Shown here: positions 9,756 to 18,458 of the stretch, piece after piece
Layout of the letters: each line of letters opens with the position of its first letter
How positions within the stretch are numbered: the first letter of the stretch is position 1
NCBI RefSeq assembly: GCF_009795715.1
Contig: NZ_WTCR01000001.1
Span: 434,001-498,000 of the forward strand
From: Labilibaculum euxinicum
Lineage (GTDB): Bacteria; Bacteroidota; Bacteroidia; Bacteroidales; Marinifilaceae
Direction of reading: 5' to 3'
DNA: 64,000 nt
Notes under the pieces: model-generated
What the model was told of the DNA's origin: nothing
Databases searched by the model: none
The model's input: the letters and a program-made list of their open reading frames with translations, nothing else
Made by a program: the position numbers and the translations under genes

Positions 9756-9917
9756 ATGAATACTTCACTTAAAAAAGTAAAAATCATGAAAACGAAAAAA
9801 GACAGCAAAGTAATGGAGGTATTAAACCGAAACAAATTAGGCCAAGTAAAAGGCGGAGAAGATAGAGATTACTACACAGTTATTATTGATGGAAAAGAGG
9901 TAAGAATATATGTGTAG
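9756..9917 (+). CDS. GG-leader precursor peptide 1
   Basis: 53-residue peptide, probably a substrate of the C39 exporter downstream. From the second Met (residue 11) the leader reads MKTKKDSKVMEVLNRNKLGQ then VKGG, a double-glycine leader of the L...LxxVKGG type with the Gly pair at 33-34. The remaining 19-residue core is EDRDYYTVIIDGKEVRIYV: no Cys, Ser or Trp, a single Thr, three Tyr, alternating charged and beta-branched residues. A core without Cys cannot carry thioethers; Tyr, Lys, Arg or Asp would be the candidate sites for a radical SAM enzyme. The ATG could be 9756 or 9786. It is the first gene of the locus and directly follows the hairpin at 9677-9721. Confidence 0.75.
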   Translation: MNTSLKKVKIMKTKKDSKVMEVLNRNKLGQVKGGEDRDYYTVIIDGKEVRIYV

Positions 9918-10018
9918 TAAAAAAGAATCTAACTAAACTGAGAAATTAACCCAATATAATATGACAATCTATTTTTTAGGAAAAAATAACTTAGGAAAGT
10001 AGCCGCCCCGGATTACGC

Positions 10019-10075
10019 ATGAATATAAATCCATCCTCTACCGGAGGTGGCTATAGTAGCCATAGCTACCTGTAA
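10019..10075 (+). pseudogene. Possible remnant of a third precursor peptide
   Basis: Between the two precursor genes a short frame reads MNINPSSTGGGYSSHSYL and stop. It is Gly, Ser and Tyr rich, like many GG-peptide cores. Just upstream in another frame, 9961-10002 encodes KNNLGK before a stop, resembling the NKLGQV of precursor 1's leader. A frameshift near 9995 would join them, but the joined peptide lacks the GG. The same DNA forms a hairpin (near-perfect inverted repeat about 10046-10070). Weak; it may be only a structured spacer. Confidence 0.25.
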
Positions 10076-10163
10076 GCAAGGACAAAGCTACTAGAAAGAG
10101 GTGAATTTTGCAATTGTGAAAGGAAGGATATTTAATACAATTAAACATACAAATAAAAATATC

Positions 10164-10334
10164 ATGAAAAAGCAAATTAACATTACCAACCCATTAACAA
10201 AAGAACAATTGAAAAACCTTAAAGGTGGAAAAAATATTTGGTCGAATACAAGTGAAGCGACACCAGGTCTTGAAGGCTGGAATACATGTTGTAATACAGG
10301 TACTACTCCTGTTGAACCAACAAAAAAGGACTAA
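10164..10334 (+). CDS. GG-leader precursor peptide 2
   Basis: 56-residue peptide with a clear double-glycine leader, MKKQINITNPLTKEQLKNLK then GG (residues 21-22). The 34-residue core is Thr/Asn rich, contains two Trp and an adjacent Cys pair at core positions 20-21 (GWNTCCNTGTT), and ends PTKKD. Adjacent Cys after Thr/Asn offers thiol chemistry absent from precursor 1. ATG 10164 is preferred over an in-frame GTG at 10101 because the leader then has the normal length. It lies 90 bases before the radical SAM gene, separated by a strong hairpin. Confidence 0.8.
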   Translation: MKKQINITNPLTKEQLKNLKGGKNIWSNTSEATPGLEGWNTCCNTGTTPVEPTKKD

Positions 10335-10354
10335 GTAAATATTAAGAAAATAAT

Positions 10355-10382
10355 AGGAGCATACCACTTTAGGTATGTTCCT
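10355..10382 (+). promoter_or_regulatory. Stem-loop between precursor 2 and the maturase gene
   Basis: AGGAGCATACC (10355-10365) pairs over all 11 positions (one G-U) with GGTATGTTCCT (10372-10382) around a six-base loop. There is no T-run, so it is not a classic terminator. In peptide loci, hairpins here commonly stabilise the precursor part of the message or partly block read-through; that role is inferred. Confidence 0.6.
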
Positions 10383-10424
10383 AGATTATGTTAGTGTGTT
10401 AATTAAAATTTCAGGAATCAAAAT

Positions 10425-11768
10425 ATGAATATCAATCCTAATACTCAATATACTTTATCCTCTAATTATTTATTAAGAGATGATTATGCTAATGGTAATA
10501 AAAGAGAAAAATTCACTCTTCACGATATAACTAAAGATGAGGTTACAACATTAAGTGAGTCGTTATATCGAATATTAAATATTCTAGAATATAACAAAAT
10601 TACGTTGAATGAATTAGAAGAGTATGTAACTGAGCATAATAATAAAATCAAAAAAGGAGAAATAATAGAGATTTTCAACGAAAAAAAATATTTTAGATTT
10701 CTATCGAATAAAGGCAATCCTAAAAAATATTACTCTCTTCCAGATTATCATCATGATTTACCAGTAAGAATATGTAATACTCCATCATTAGTTGAAATTC
10801 ACCCAACAAATGCATGCAATCTAAACTGTCCTCATTGCTACATGGAAAGTTCACCTCAAAGTGGTTTTGGCGATTCCCTACCATTAATTAAATGGAAAGA
10901 AATTATTGATGAAATAGAATATTTAAAAGTGCCCAATTTAAATATTTCCGGAGGAGAACCGTTAGTTTATCCTCACATGAAAGAATTGCTAAATTATCTT
11001 ACTAAAAAAAGAATAAGAACTACTCTTATCTCTAATGGTATGCTAATTGATGATGAGATTATTATGAGTCTATCTCATCCTCATATGTCTGTAAGTATAT
11101 CCTTGGATGGCATAACTGCAGAGACTCATGACCAAATAAGAGGTAAAGGGAGTTTTGACAGATTGATTCAAATTATTAACAAGCTAAAAAATAAAGTAAA
11201 TTTCAATTTATGCTTTACTATTTCTAAAGTAAATAAACATGAAACTGAAGGTTTTTTAAAATTCTGTATTCAAAATAATGCTACCGTTGCAAGTTTAATT
11301 ATGCTGTCAAATATTGGAAGGTGTAAGGAAAACCCTTTCCTCCATAATGATGATAAAGAATCAGATTTAATTAAAACTCAAAAACTTATTGATAAGTACG
11401 AGTCGTCTATTAGAATAAACTTTATATCTGGAGATCCAAAAGGTGAGAATGCGGGTAGTAATCCAGAATCTTGTGTTTCTTGTACTGGACTAACATCAAC
11501 ATTATTCATAAATGAAAAAGGAGATGTGTATCCATGTGTGGTAGCTTCAAAATCAACTTTTTTTAAGGTTGGTAACTTAAATCAAAATTCAATAGCAGAA
11601 ATGTGGCAAAAGCCAGATCATAATAGTCCTTTTAGAGGTAGTATTAAATATAAAGAATTAACTGAATGTATTGATTGTTCCTTTTATGAGACATGCTCTT
11701 TAAAAAACTGTAGAGCAAAAGCATTTATTCTGGAAGACAATATTTATGGTAAACCTTGCATGCTATAA
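10425..11768 (+). CDS. Radical SAM/SPASM peptide maturase
   Basis: Predicted iron-sulfur enzyme that uses S-adenosylmethionine radicals to modify a ribosomal peptide. The radical SAM cluster motif is Cys131-x3-Cys135-x2-Cys138 (CNLNCPHCYM), followed by SGGEPL and SISLDG. The C-terminal SPASM region has Cys350, 353, 371, 415, 418, 424, 429 and 445, enough for two auxiliary clusters. Residues 1 to about 100 precede the barrel and could be a RiPP recognition element (PqqD-like); I infer this from position and size. Gene order after two GG peptides supports a maturase role. The product chemistry (thioether, C-C or Tyr-based) cannot be read from sequence. Visibly more AT-rich than the housekeeping genes. 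Confidence 0.85.
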   Translation: MNINPNTQYTLSSNYLLRDDYANGNKREKFTLHDITKDEVTTLSESLYRILNILEYNKITLNELEEYVTEHNNKIKKGEIIEIFNEKKYFRFLSNKGNPKKYYSLPDYHHDLPVRICNTPSLVEIHPTNACNLNCPHCYMESSPQSGFGDSLPLIKWKEIIDEIEYLKVPNLNISGGEPLVYPHMKELLNYLTKKRIRTTLISNGMLIDDEIIMSLSHPHMSVSISLDGITAETHDQIRGKGSFDRLIQIINKLKNKVNFNLCFTISKVNKHETEGFLKFCIQNNATVASLIMLSNIGRCKENPFLHNDDKESDLIKTQKLIDKYESSIRINFISGDPKGENAGSNPESCVSCTGLTSTLFINEKGDVYPCVVASKSTFFKVGNLNQNSIAEMWQKPDHNSPFRGSIKYKELTECIDCSFYETCSLKNCRAKAFILEDNIYGKPCML

Positions 11769-11807
11769 AGAAACTATACTACTAATAGTCATTCAAATGC
11801 TACTTTT

Positions 11808-14222
11808 ATGAAATCTAATTTCATTTCAAAAATGGTCTTCTCTTGCTTCGGAAAGAAGACCATTTATACAAATAATTTAATCAAATACTGTGTCAGTATT
11901 TACATTGTATTCTCCGTCTCTTTCTTTAGCTCTGCGCAGAAAATTACAATTACTGGGAACTTAAATGATCAGACACATAACCCAATTGAGTATTTTCACG
12001 CAATGCTCCTCTCGTCAAATGATTCTATTCTAATTGTAGGAGGTGCATTTTTAGATGGTAATTTCGAATTGATTGCCCCTAATAAAGGAGATTACATTTT
12101 GTCATTTTCATGTTTGGGTTATCAATCAAGACATGAGAATATGAGTATTACACAAAATACAGATTTAGGAGAAATACGACTAAAACAAACAAATTTAAAT
12201 CTCAAGGAAGTAAACATTGCAGCGCGTAGGCCAAGTTTTAAGGAAAAACGGGGTAAGATAATAATGAATGTTGTAAACACTTCAATAAGTGATCTTGGAT
12301 CAACAATAGATGTGTTGGAAAGAGCACCCGGTGTGATAATTGATAACCAAAACAATATTTCGGTATTTGGTAAAGGTTCACCATTAATTTTTATTGATGA
12401 TAAAGAAGTCGTTGTAAACAATGAATTGGAAAGTATACAATCAGATGATATTGCAAGTATAGAAATTGATAGAAATCCTTCTGCCGTTTATAGTTCCAAT
12501 GCTCGTTCGGTTATCAGAATTAAAACGAAAAAAGCCAAAAGAGATCAATTAAACGTACAAGCCTACAATTATGCTACTTTCGCAAGAAAGTTTCAGAATT
12601 TTACTGGTGTTAAAGTAAATAATACAAAGGGGAAGTTGTCCAATTTTTTTCAATTTGCTTATGAAAACACGAAGCTTAAAACACCAACAGAGAATTTTCA
12701 ATACAACTATCAGCAAAATTACACCATTCAGAATAATTCTAATACCACTGAAAATTTAAAAAGAAATAGATATATTTTATTTCTCGGAAGTAAGTATTCA
12801 ATCAACACTAAGAATGAAATAAATTTTCAATACAGCTATAATGGATTATATGATGAAAATAATACACTTTCAGTTCAAAAAATCAATAAGACCAATGAAT
12901 TGGAAGATATACGTAGAATTACCAATCATACCAATGAAGATAGAGAACAGCACAATTCTAATATCAATTATAAGTTAGAAATTGATAGTATTTCATACTA
13001 TAGCTTATCTATGGATTTTGCAAGAATATCAGCTCCAAGCAAATCAAACATTCAAGAACTGAACCCGACACAAAACTCAGAATTACAATCGAAAATTCTT
13101 AATTCAAATACTTATCACGTTTATACCTTAAACAGTAGATACCAATATTCTTTGTTAAGTCAATTCAAATCAGCGGTAGGAATAAAACTGGCTCAAATAG
13201 AAAATAGTGGTAATACGGAATCAACTTATCTACCCAATAATGATATTTTCTACCAAGGGCGAAATGTAATTAAGGACAAAGTTCTTGCAGGTTATTTTAC
13301 TGTTAACAAACAATTAAGAAATGTAAATTTCGATGTAGGAATAAGATTAGAACATTCAATAACCAAAATTAAAAGCAATCGTGAAACTGTTGTTGACTGC
13401 AATTCAACAGATGTTTTCCCATCCTTACTGATTAATTATCAGATTGATAAAAACAAGCATATTACATTCAGTTATGCAAAAAAAAATAGCAGACCTTCTT
13501 TTTCTGAATTAAACCCTTCTTTGGATTATATAGATTCTCTTTCTTACGAACAAGGTAATCCGTTATTGAAGCCAACAATATATCACTCATTTGCACTAGA
13601 TTATTGTCCATTAAAAAAACTCTCTTTCTCTGCAGAATATACAAATCTAAAAAACACAATTTTATTTACAGGTATAAACGATCCGGTAAATCCAGATATC
13701 ATTAAACATACTGCCATTAATATAGACCGATCTGAAAAAATAAATTTCATGTCGAATTACAGTTATTCTGTTAATAATTACAGTTTTTTTATTAGTAATG
13801 GTGTTGAATTCCCCATAATCAATGCACCATACCTAAATTCAGAAATAAAGATTAGAAGAGCATCCTGGTATAGCCAGATAAAAAATGACATCTATTTAAA
13901 TAAAAACATACTTCTTTATTGCAAGTTTAAATATCAAAGTAAAACTAATTACGATTTGACAATAATGCGAAACAGATATAATTTATCATGTGGCATACAA
14001 ACAAAAATTTTACAAAAAAAACTGCTCATATCTCTATCAGCAAATGATATCCTCAATAATTATAATGCTGATTGGTATAACAAATATCAGAACATTAAAA
14101 GTGGACAACTTAGAGATCATGATACCTCCTACTTGAGACTATATATTCGTTATAATTTCAACAATTTTAAAAATGTTTTTAATAAAAAAAATATGAATAG
14201 TGAAGAATTGAATCGCTTATAG
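11808..14222 (+). CDS. Outer-membrane beta-barrel receptor (OMP_b-brl_3 type)
   Basis: 804-residue outer-membrane protein. A late signal segment (about residues 26-43, SIYIVFSVSFFSSAQ) is followed by a carboxypeptidase-regulatory-like domain (ITITGNLNDQTHNPIEYFHAMLL), a plug-like region with DVLERAPGVIIDNQNNISVFG and a long barrel rich in aromatic residues and Asn. It resembles TonB-dependent receptor-like proteins; I do not see a clear TonB box. It starts 39 bases after the maturase and is probably in the same transcript. Import of the modified peptide, export across the outer membrane, or self-sensing are all possible. Confidence 0.8.
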   Translation: MKSNFISKMVFSCFGKKTIYTNNLIKYCVSIYIVFSVSFFSSAQKITITGNLNDQTHNPIEYFHAMLLSSNDSILIVGGAFLDGNFELIAPNKGDYILSFSCLGYQSRHENMSITQNTDLGEIRLKQTNLNLKEVNIAARRPSFKEKRGKIIMNVVNTSISDLGSTIDVLERAPGVIIDNQNNISVFGKGSPLIFIDDKEVVVNNELESIQSDDIASIEIDRNPSAVYSSNARSVIRIKTKKAKRDQLNVQAYNYATFARKFQNFTGVKVNNTKGKLSNFFQFAYENTKLKTPTENFQYNYQQNYTIQNNSNTTENLKRNRYILFLGSKYSINTKNEINFQYSYNGLYDENNTLSVQKINKTNELEDIRRITNHTNEDREQHNSNINYKLEIDSISYYSLSMDFARISAPSKSNIQELNPTQNSELQSKILNSNTYHVYTLNSRYQYSLLSQFKSAVGIKLAQIENSGNTESTYLPNNDIFYQGRNVIKDKVLAGYFTVNKQLRNVNFDVGIRLEHSITKIKSNRETVVDCNSTDVFPSLLINYQIDKNKHITFSYAKKNSRPSFSELNPSLDYIDSLSYEQGNPLLKPTIYHSFALDYCPLKKLSFSAEYTNLKNTILFTGINDPVNPDIIKHTAINIDRSEKINFMSNYSYSVNNYSFFISNGVEFPIINAPYLNSEIKIRRASWYSQIKNDIYLNKNILLYCKFKYQSKTNYDLTIMRNRYNLSCGIQTKILQKKLLISLSANDILNNYNADWYNKYQNIKSGQLRDHDTSYLRLYIRYNFNNFKNVFNKKNMNSEELNRL

Positions 14223-14419
14223 AATGAATTCGTTGTGCTAATAAAGTTAGATATCTATTTCAATACATGAACCTAAAGTAAAAACATCCATAAAAACAAA
14301 ACACTTTTATGAAACTAAATAAGGCCCCTAGGAATAAGTAAGTCGATCTGAGGAATGGTTAACCCAACTCCAGTGTGATGATACCTTAATAAATTTAGTA
14401 ATAACAAAAAAAAAACACC

Positions 14420-14911
14420 ATGAGTACAATAAAAAACCTAATCAACATCCATTTAAGTGCAGAACGAGTAGAGAGTGTGAACACGGCTTTAGCAACTTTA
14501 GAAACAGCCTTGGCTACTAAGATGAGTAACCTTAGTGGAGATGAACGTCGCAAATATGGCAGTATAAGCGAGCAAAACAAACTGTTTGTAAATAAGGTAA
14601 ACAATTATGCCATGAATCAAACTGCATTGCGAAGTCCTGATGTTGATTGGGATGAGTTTGCCAAAGACTTTAATAGTCGTACTGTTTTGGAAGGAACCAT
14701 TTCACGTTTGCAAAATCTGCTCACAGGCATAAACAATGCGAAAACTCTGCACGACTACGACAACTACCAGGCCGCTTTAGACGATTATGCCTATACCAAT
14801 TACAAAACAGGAACATCTGCTCCGGGCTACGAGGCCAAACGCAATGAACTGAAACAATTCTTTAGCCGTATCAAAAAAGTTGATGAAAAGGAAACAGCGG
14901 ATAAGAAGTGA
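14420..14911 (+). CDS. Unknown helical 163-residue protein
   Basis: I do not recognise this family. The 163 residues contain no signal peptide or membrane helix. The composition suggests an all-alpha soluble protein: HLSAERVESVNTALATLETALATKMSN..., many Ala, Asn, Asp and Lys, ending in a charged tail (KKVDEKETADKK). It is flanked by 197 bases without a gene on the left and by its own terminator on the right, so it may be a separate transcript. Codon use and GC look more like the exporter than the AT-rich maturase. Position in the peptide locus makes immunity or regulation conceivable, without direct support. Confidence 0.6.
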   Translation: MSTIKNLINIHLSAERVESVNTALATLETALATKMSNLSGDERRKYGSISEQNKLFVNKVNNYAMNQTALRSPDVDWDEFAKDFNSRTVLEGTISRLQNLLTGINNAKTLHDYDNYQAALDDYAYTNYKTGTSAPGYEAKRNELKQFFSRIKKVDEKETADKK

Positions 14912-14935
14912 TACTTAGTTTAAGTGACACTGCTT

Positions 14936-14993
14936 AAAACCTGACTGGATTAATTTATATCTCGCAAATTTAACTTGTCAGGTTATTTTTTTA
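14936..14993 (+). terminator. Terminator after the 163-residue protein gene
   Basis: AACCTGAC (14938-14945) pairs with GTCAGGTT (14977-14984), followed by A and T7. The loop is long (31 bases). Confidence 0.6.
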
Positions 14994-15040
14994 TAGATGT
15001 CTGATCGTTTGTTTTTATACTAAATATGCTTTGCAACATA

Positions 15041-15380
15041 AAGACTTCGGTTCTGTATCGAAATACTTTGCTTCATAACCAAAGTATTCAGGTTAGCGAA
15101 GCTAAACCTTGGGCTTAGAAAGCGAAACCAAGAGGTTCTGTACCAAACAGAAGAGGTTAAAGAACCTGAAATTTCAGGTTTGTAACCCCTAACTTATATT
15201 CCTAAATCCCAACGGAAATATGGGGAACCGAAGGGGAAACATAAGGAACCGAAAAAGAATGGTAGGCATACGTAAAAAAATAGGTTCGCAAACCTAAAAG
15301 TTGGAGTCATAAACCAGAACGGAATAATCTGGAACGATAAATTAAGGACAAATAACCGAAACAGAATGGTAGAGAACCTC
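15041..15380 (+). repeat. Block of clustered small hairpins
   Basis: No gene is visible in 14994-15563. About 340 bases contain many short inverted repeats, often built on AGGTT/AACCT: AATACTTTG/CAAAGTATT (15062-15070 with 15080-15088), AGGTTAGC/GCTAAACCT (15090-15109), GGTTCT/AGAACC (15134-15166), CCTGAAATTTCAGG (15165-15178), TAGGTT-CGCA-AACCTA (15281-15296) and CCAGA/TCTGG (15314-15332). Words such as GGAACCGAA and AGAATGGTAG also recur directly. It could be an array of decayed palindromic repeats or a structured leader for the exporter gene. Confidence 0.5.
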
Positions 15381-15408
15381 AAACCCTAAGAAAATTATTA
15401 TGAAGCGT

Positions 15409-15542
15409 GAACACAGATCTAACAGATAAAAGATTCGTGAAAATTCGTGCCATCTGTGTTATTCGTGTTTCATAAAAAGGACACGGATGTAACGAATAAA
15501 ATAATCTTTGGAAATCCGTTTCATTCGTCCAATTCGTGTTCC
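15409..15542. repeat. GAACAC...GTGTTC repeats, copies A1 and A2
   Basis: Two units in tandem: A1 15409-15471 (GAACACAGATCTAAC...ATTCGTGTTTC) and A2 15479-15542 (GGACACGGATGTAAC...AATTCGTGTTCC). Each is quasi-palindromic, with internal AGATTCGTG/AATTCGTG-like words. The array ends 22 bases before the exporter ATG. Related copies at 17787, 18459 and 19071 bracket the following genes. Confidence 0.75.
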
Positions 15543-15563
15543 GTTCTAAAAAATGAGTAATCA

Positions 15564-17780
15564 ATGAAATATGCTTTCTACAAACAATTCGATGTCATGG
15601 ACTGCGGGCCAACCTGTGTACGGATGATTGCCAAATACTACGGCAGGCACTATTCACTGGAGCAACTTCGAAAAAAAAGTTTCGTTACCCGCGAAGGTGT
15701 TTCGATGCTAGGCATTAGCGATTGTGCCGAAAGTATAGGTTTTCATACTTTGGCAGGTCGTTTTACGTTCGATAAATTGGCAGAGCAAGCTCCCCTGCCC
15801 TGTATTGTTCATTGGCGACAAGATCATTTTGTGGTGGTATATGCTCTAAGGAAGAAAAAATCATTATTTAAAAAAACAGAAATTCAAATTATAGTTGCCG
15901 ATCCTGGTAAAGACATCATAAAATATAGTAAAGATGAGTTTCTGGAAAACTGGATTAGTACCAAAACCAATGGCGAAGATAAAGGAGTAGCCCTACTGTT
16001 AGAACCAACGCCCAGGTTTTATGAACAGGAAGGAGAGAAAAAAAACACAGGAAGTTTTGCTCTTCTTTTCTCCTATTTTGGACGTTACAAAAAGTATTTC
16101 ACCCAATTGCTTCTGGGTTTACTTTTGGGCAGTATATTGCAACTCATCTTTCCTTTTTTAACTCAGGCAATTGTAGATGTTGGTATATCCGACCAAAACC
16201 TTAGTTTCATCTATCTAATACTACTTGCACAACTAATTCTGTTCGTTAGTCGCATGTCGGTCGATTTTATACGCAGGTGGATTCTTTTGCACATCAGTAC
16301 ACGAATAAACGTTTCTCTTATTTCCGATTTCCTAATAAAATTGATGAAACTCCCCATGAGTTTTTTTGACACCAAACTAGTAGGTGATATCTTGCAGCGT
16401 ATTGAGGACCACCGGCGCATTGAACGTTTTCTAACAGCACAATCATTAGGTGTGATTTTCTCACTCTTCAATTTTATTATATTTGGTATTGTTCTGTTGA
16501 TTTACAGCCTTAAAATATTTTTAATATTCTTAGCAGGCAGTATCTTATATGTTTTATGGATTTTCATCTTTCTAAAGAAAAGACGTACTCTCGATTATCA
16601 GTTTTTTGAACAGCAAGCTTTAAATCAGAGCAAAACTTACCAGTTAATTAATGGGATGCAGGAGATCAAACTTCAAAACTGTGAAAAGCGGAAGCGCTGG
16701 GAATGGGAAGATGTGCAAGCCGATTTGTTTCATGTAAATATAGCATCTTTATCGCTTCAACAGTCACAGGAAGGCGGAACTGTATTTATCAACGAATTGA
16801 AAAACATTCTAATTACCATTGTAGCCGCCACAGCAGTTATCAATGGCTCCCTTACACTGGGAATGATGCTTGCCATACAATATATCATCGGACAATTGAA
16901 TAGTCCGTTAGAACAGATGGTCGGTTTTATTCACAACATGCAGGATGTGAAAATCAGTCTCGACCGTTTGTCCGAAATTCATCAAAAAGAGAATGAGGAT
17001 GAGAAAAACGAAACAAAATTTCAGAATTTCTCTCATGGAAACCGAAGCATCGAAATCGAAAATATGTGCTTTCAATATGAAGGTCCCCACTCGCCCAAAG
17101 TTCTAAACAATATCAATCTAACTATTCCAAAAGGCAAAGTAACAGCTATTGTTGGAGCCAGCGGAAGTGGCAAAACCACATTGGTAAAATTATTACTGGG
17201 ATATTATCTGCCCACAAATGGCCATATAAAGATAGATCAGCATCAGCTTTCTGAATATGATTTGCGGTGGTGGAGAAACCAGTGTGGAGCTGTAATGCAG
17301 GATGGATTTATCTTTTCAGAATCAATAGCCAAAAATATAGCTGTATCGGACGAAGAAATAGATAAGGAGAAATTATTGCATGCGGCTAAAGTTGCCAATA
17401 GCCACAACTTTATCAGCGAATTGCCCTTAGCATACAACACCATTATAGGACAAGAGGGACAAGGTGTTAGTCAGGGGCAAAGACAGCGCATATTAATAGC
17501 GAGAGCTGTGTACAAAAATCCTGATTTTCTCTTTCTGGATGAAGCAACGAATGCCTTGGATGCCAACAACGAAAAAGAAATCAGCAGAAATTTGGATCGC
17601 TTTGTGGCAGGAAAAACTGTAGTTATCGTTGCTCATCGCTTAAGTACTGTTAAAAATGCAGATCAAATAATTGTTTTAGATAAAGGGGAAATCGTAGAAA
17701 AAGGAACCCATACTGATTTGACCAGAAATAAAGATCATTATTATGAATTGGTGAAAAATCAACTTGAGTTGGGTAATTAA
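15564..17780 (+). CDS. C39-peptidase bacteriocin-type ABC exporter
   Basis: 738-residue peptidase-containing ABC transporter: cuts a double-glycine leader and exports the released peptide across the inner membrane. The C39 domain (about 1-135) has Gln8, Cys14 (MDCGPTC), His88 (RQDHFVVV) and Asp113 (VADPGKD) in the expected order. The membrane domain spans about 160-450. The ATPase has Walker A GASGSGKTT, signature VSQGQRQRI (Gln for the usual Gly) and Walker B FLFLDEATNALD. Precursors 1 and 2 with GG leaders are obvious substrates. Repeats stop just before its start and resume six bases after its stop. Confidence 0.93.
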   Translation: MKYAFYKQFDVMDCGPTCVRMIAKYYGRHYSLEQLRKKSFVTREGVSMLGISDCAESIGFHTLAGRFTFDKLAEQAPLPCIVHWRQDHFVVVYALRKKKSLFKKTEIQIIVADPGKDIIKYSKDEFLENWISTKTNGEDKGVALLLEPTPRFYEQEGEKKNTGSFALLFSYFGRYKKYFTQLLLGLLLGSILQLIFPFLTQAIVDVGISDQNLSFIYLILLAQLILFVSRMSVDFIRRWILLHISTRINVSLISDFLIKLMKLPMSFFDTKLVGDILQRIEDHRRIERFLTAQSLGVIFSLFNFIIFGIVLLIYSLKIFLIFLAGSILYVLWIFIFLKKRRTLDYQFFEQQALNQSKTYQLINGMQEIKLQNCEKRKRWEWEDVQADLFHVNIASLSLQQSQEGGTVFINELKNILITIVAATAVINGSLTLGMMLAIQYIIGQLNSPLEQMVGFIHNMQDVKISLDRLSEIHQKENEDEKNETKFQNFSHGNRSIEIENMCFQYEGPHSPKVLNNINLTIPKGKVTAIVGASGSGKTTLVKLLLGYYLPTNGHIKIDQHQLSEYDLRWWRNQCGAVMQDGFIFSESIAKNIAVSDEEIDKEKLLHAAKVANSHNFISELPLAYNTIIGQEGQGVSQGQRQRILIARAVYKNPDFLFLDEATNALDANNEKEISRNLDRFVAGKTVVIVAHRLSTVKNADQIIVLDKGEIVEKGTHTDLTRNKDHYYELVKNQLELGN

Positions 17781-17786
17781 GCGAGG

Positions 17787-18048
17787 GAACACAAATTTGA
17801 CGAATTTAACGGATAAACACCGATAAAGAAATTCGTGATAATTCGTATTGGCTGTGTAATTTGTGTTCTAATAAAAAGATTTGTGGAAATCGATGTGATT
17901 CGCGCTTCAATAAAAGAGAACACAGATCTAACGAATTTTACAGATGAACACGGATAAAAAGATTCGTGTTAATTCGTATTGTCTGTGTAATTTGTGTTCT
18001 AATAAAAAGATTTGTAGAAACCTGTTTAATCAATATTGTTAGTGCTCC
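17787..18048. repeat. GAACAC...GTGTTC repeats, copies B1 and B2
   Basis: Two near-identical tandem units of about 131 bases: B1 from 17787 and B2 from 17918. Each has a core GAACACA...GTGTTC (17787-17868 and 17918-17999) and a trailing segment starting TAATAAAAAGATTTGT. The cores share AACGAATTTAAC/ACGAATTTTAC, GATTCGTG and TCTGTGTAATTTGTGTTC words with copies A, C and D. No coding frame crosses them. They fill the gap between the exporter and the GxxExxY gene. Confidence 0.75.
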
Positions 18049-18068
18049 ATCATTTTTATCTTTAATCT

Positions 18069-18458
18069 ATGCTCGAAAAAGAAATAACAAACAAAATCAT
18101 CAAAGCCTACTATAAAGTGTACAACACATTAGGTTATGGATTTCTTGAAAAGGTTTATGAAAACGCAATGTGTTTAGAATTACACAAACAGGCTTTGTTT
18201 TGTAAGCAACAAGAACGAATTAAAGTGTTTTACGATGGCAAACAAGTTGGAGAATACTTTGCAGATATTATTGTAGAAAACAGAGTTATTATAGAATTAA
18301 AAGCTGCTGAAAATTTATGTTATGACCATGAATGCCAATTGATCAATTATCTAAAAGCAACCAATATTGAAGTAGGCTTACTACTCAACTTTGGAAAAGA
18401 ACCACAATTCAGAAGAAAAATATTTACCAACGACCGAAAAACAATAGGGCAAGAATAG
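18069..18458 (+). CDS. GxxExxY protein (PDDEXK-like)
   Basis: 129-residue protein named for the motif Gly24-x2-Glu27-x2-Tyr30 (GYGFLEKVY). Members are assigned to the PDDEXK nuclease-like superfamily; here EYFADIIVENRVIIELKA gives the Asp...ExK pattern at about residues 80-97. Biological function is not established. The gene lies between repeat copies B2 and C, 20 bases after one and directly before the other, inside what should be an export operon (exporter and adaptor). This placement suggests a mobile cassette carrying the gene with its repeats, rather than a part of the peptide pathway. Confidence 0.85.
   Translation: MLEKEITNKIIKAYYKVYNTLGYGFLEKVYENAMCLELHKQALFCKQQERIKVFYDGKQVGEYFADIIVENRVIIELKAAENLCYDHECQLINYLKATNIEVGLLLNFGKEPQFRRKIFTNDRKTIGQE

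Noticed and set aside
10101-10163. GTG start of precursor 2
   Set aside because: Adds 21 residues ahead of a leader that is already the normal length.
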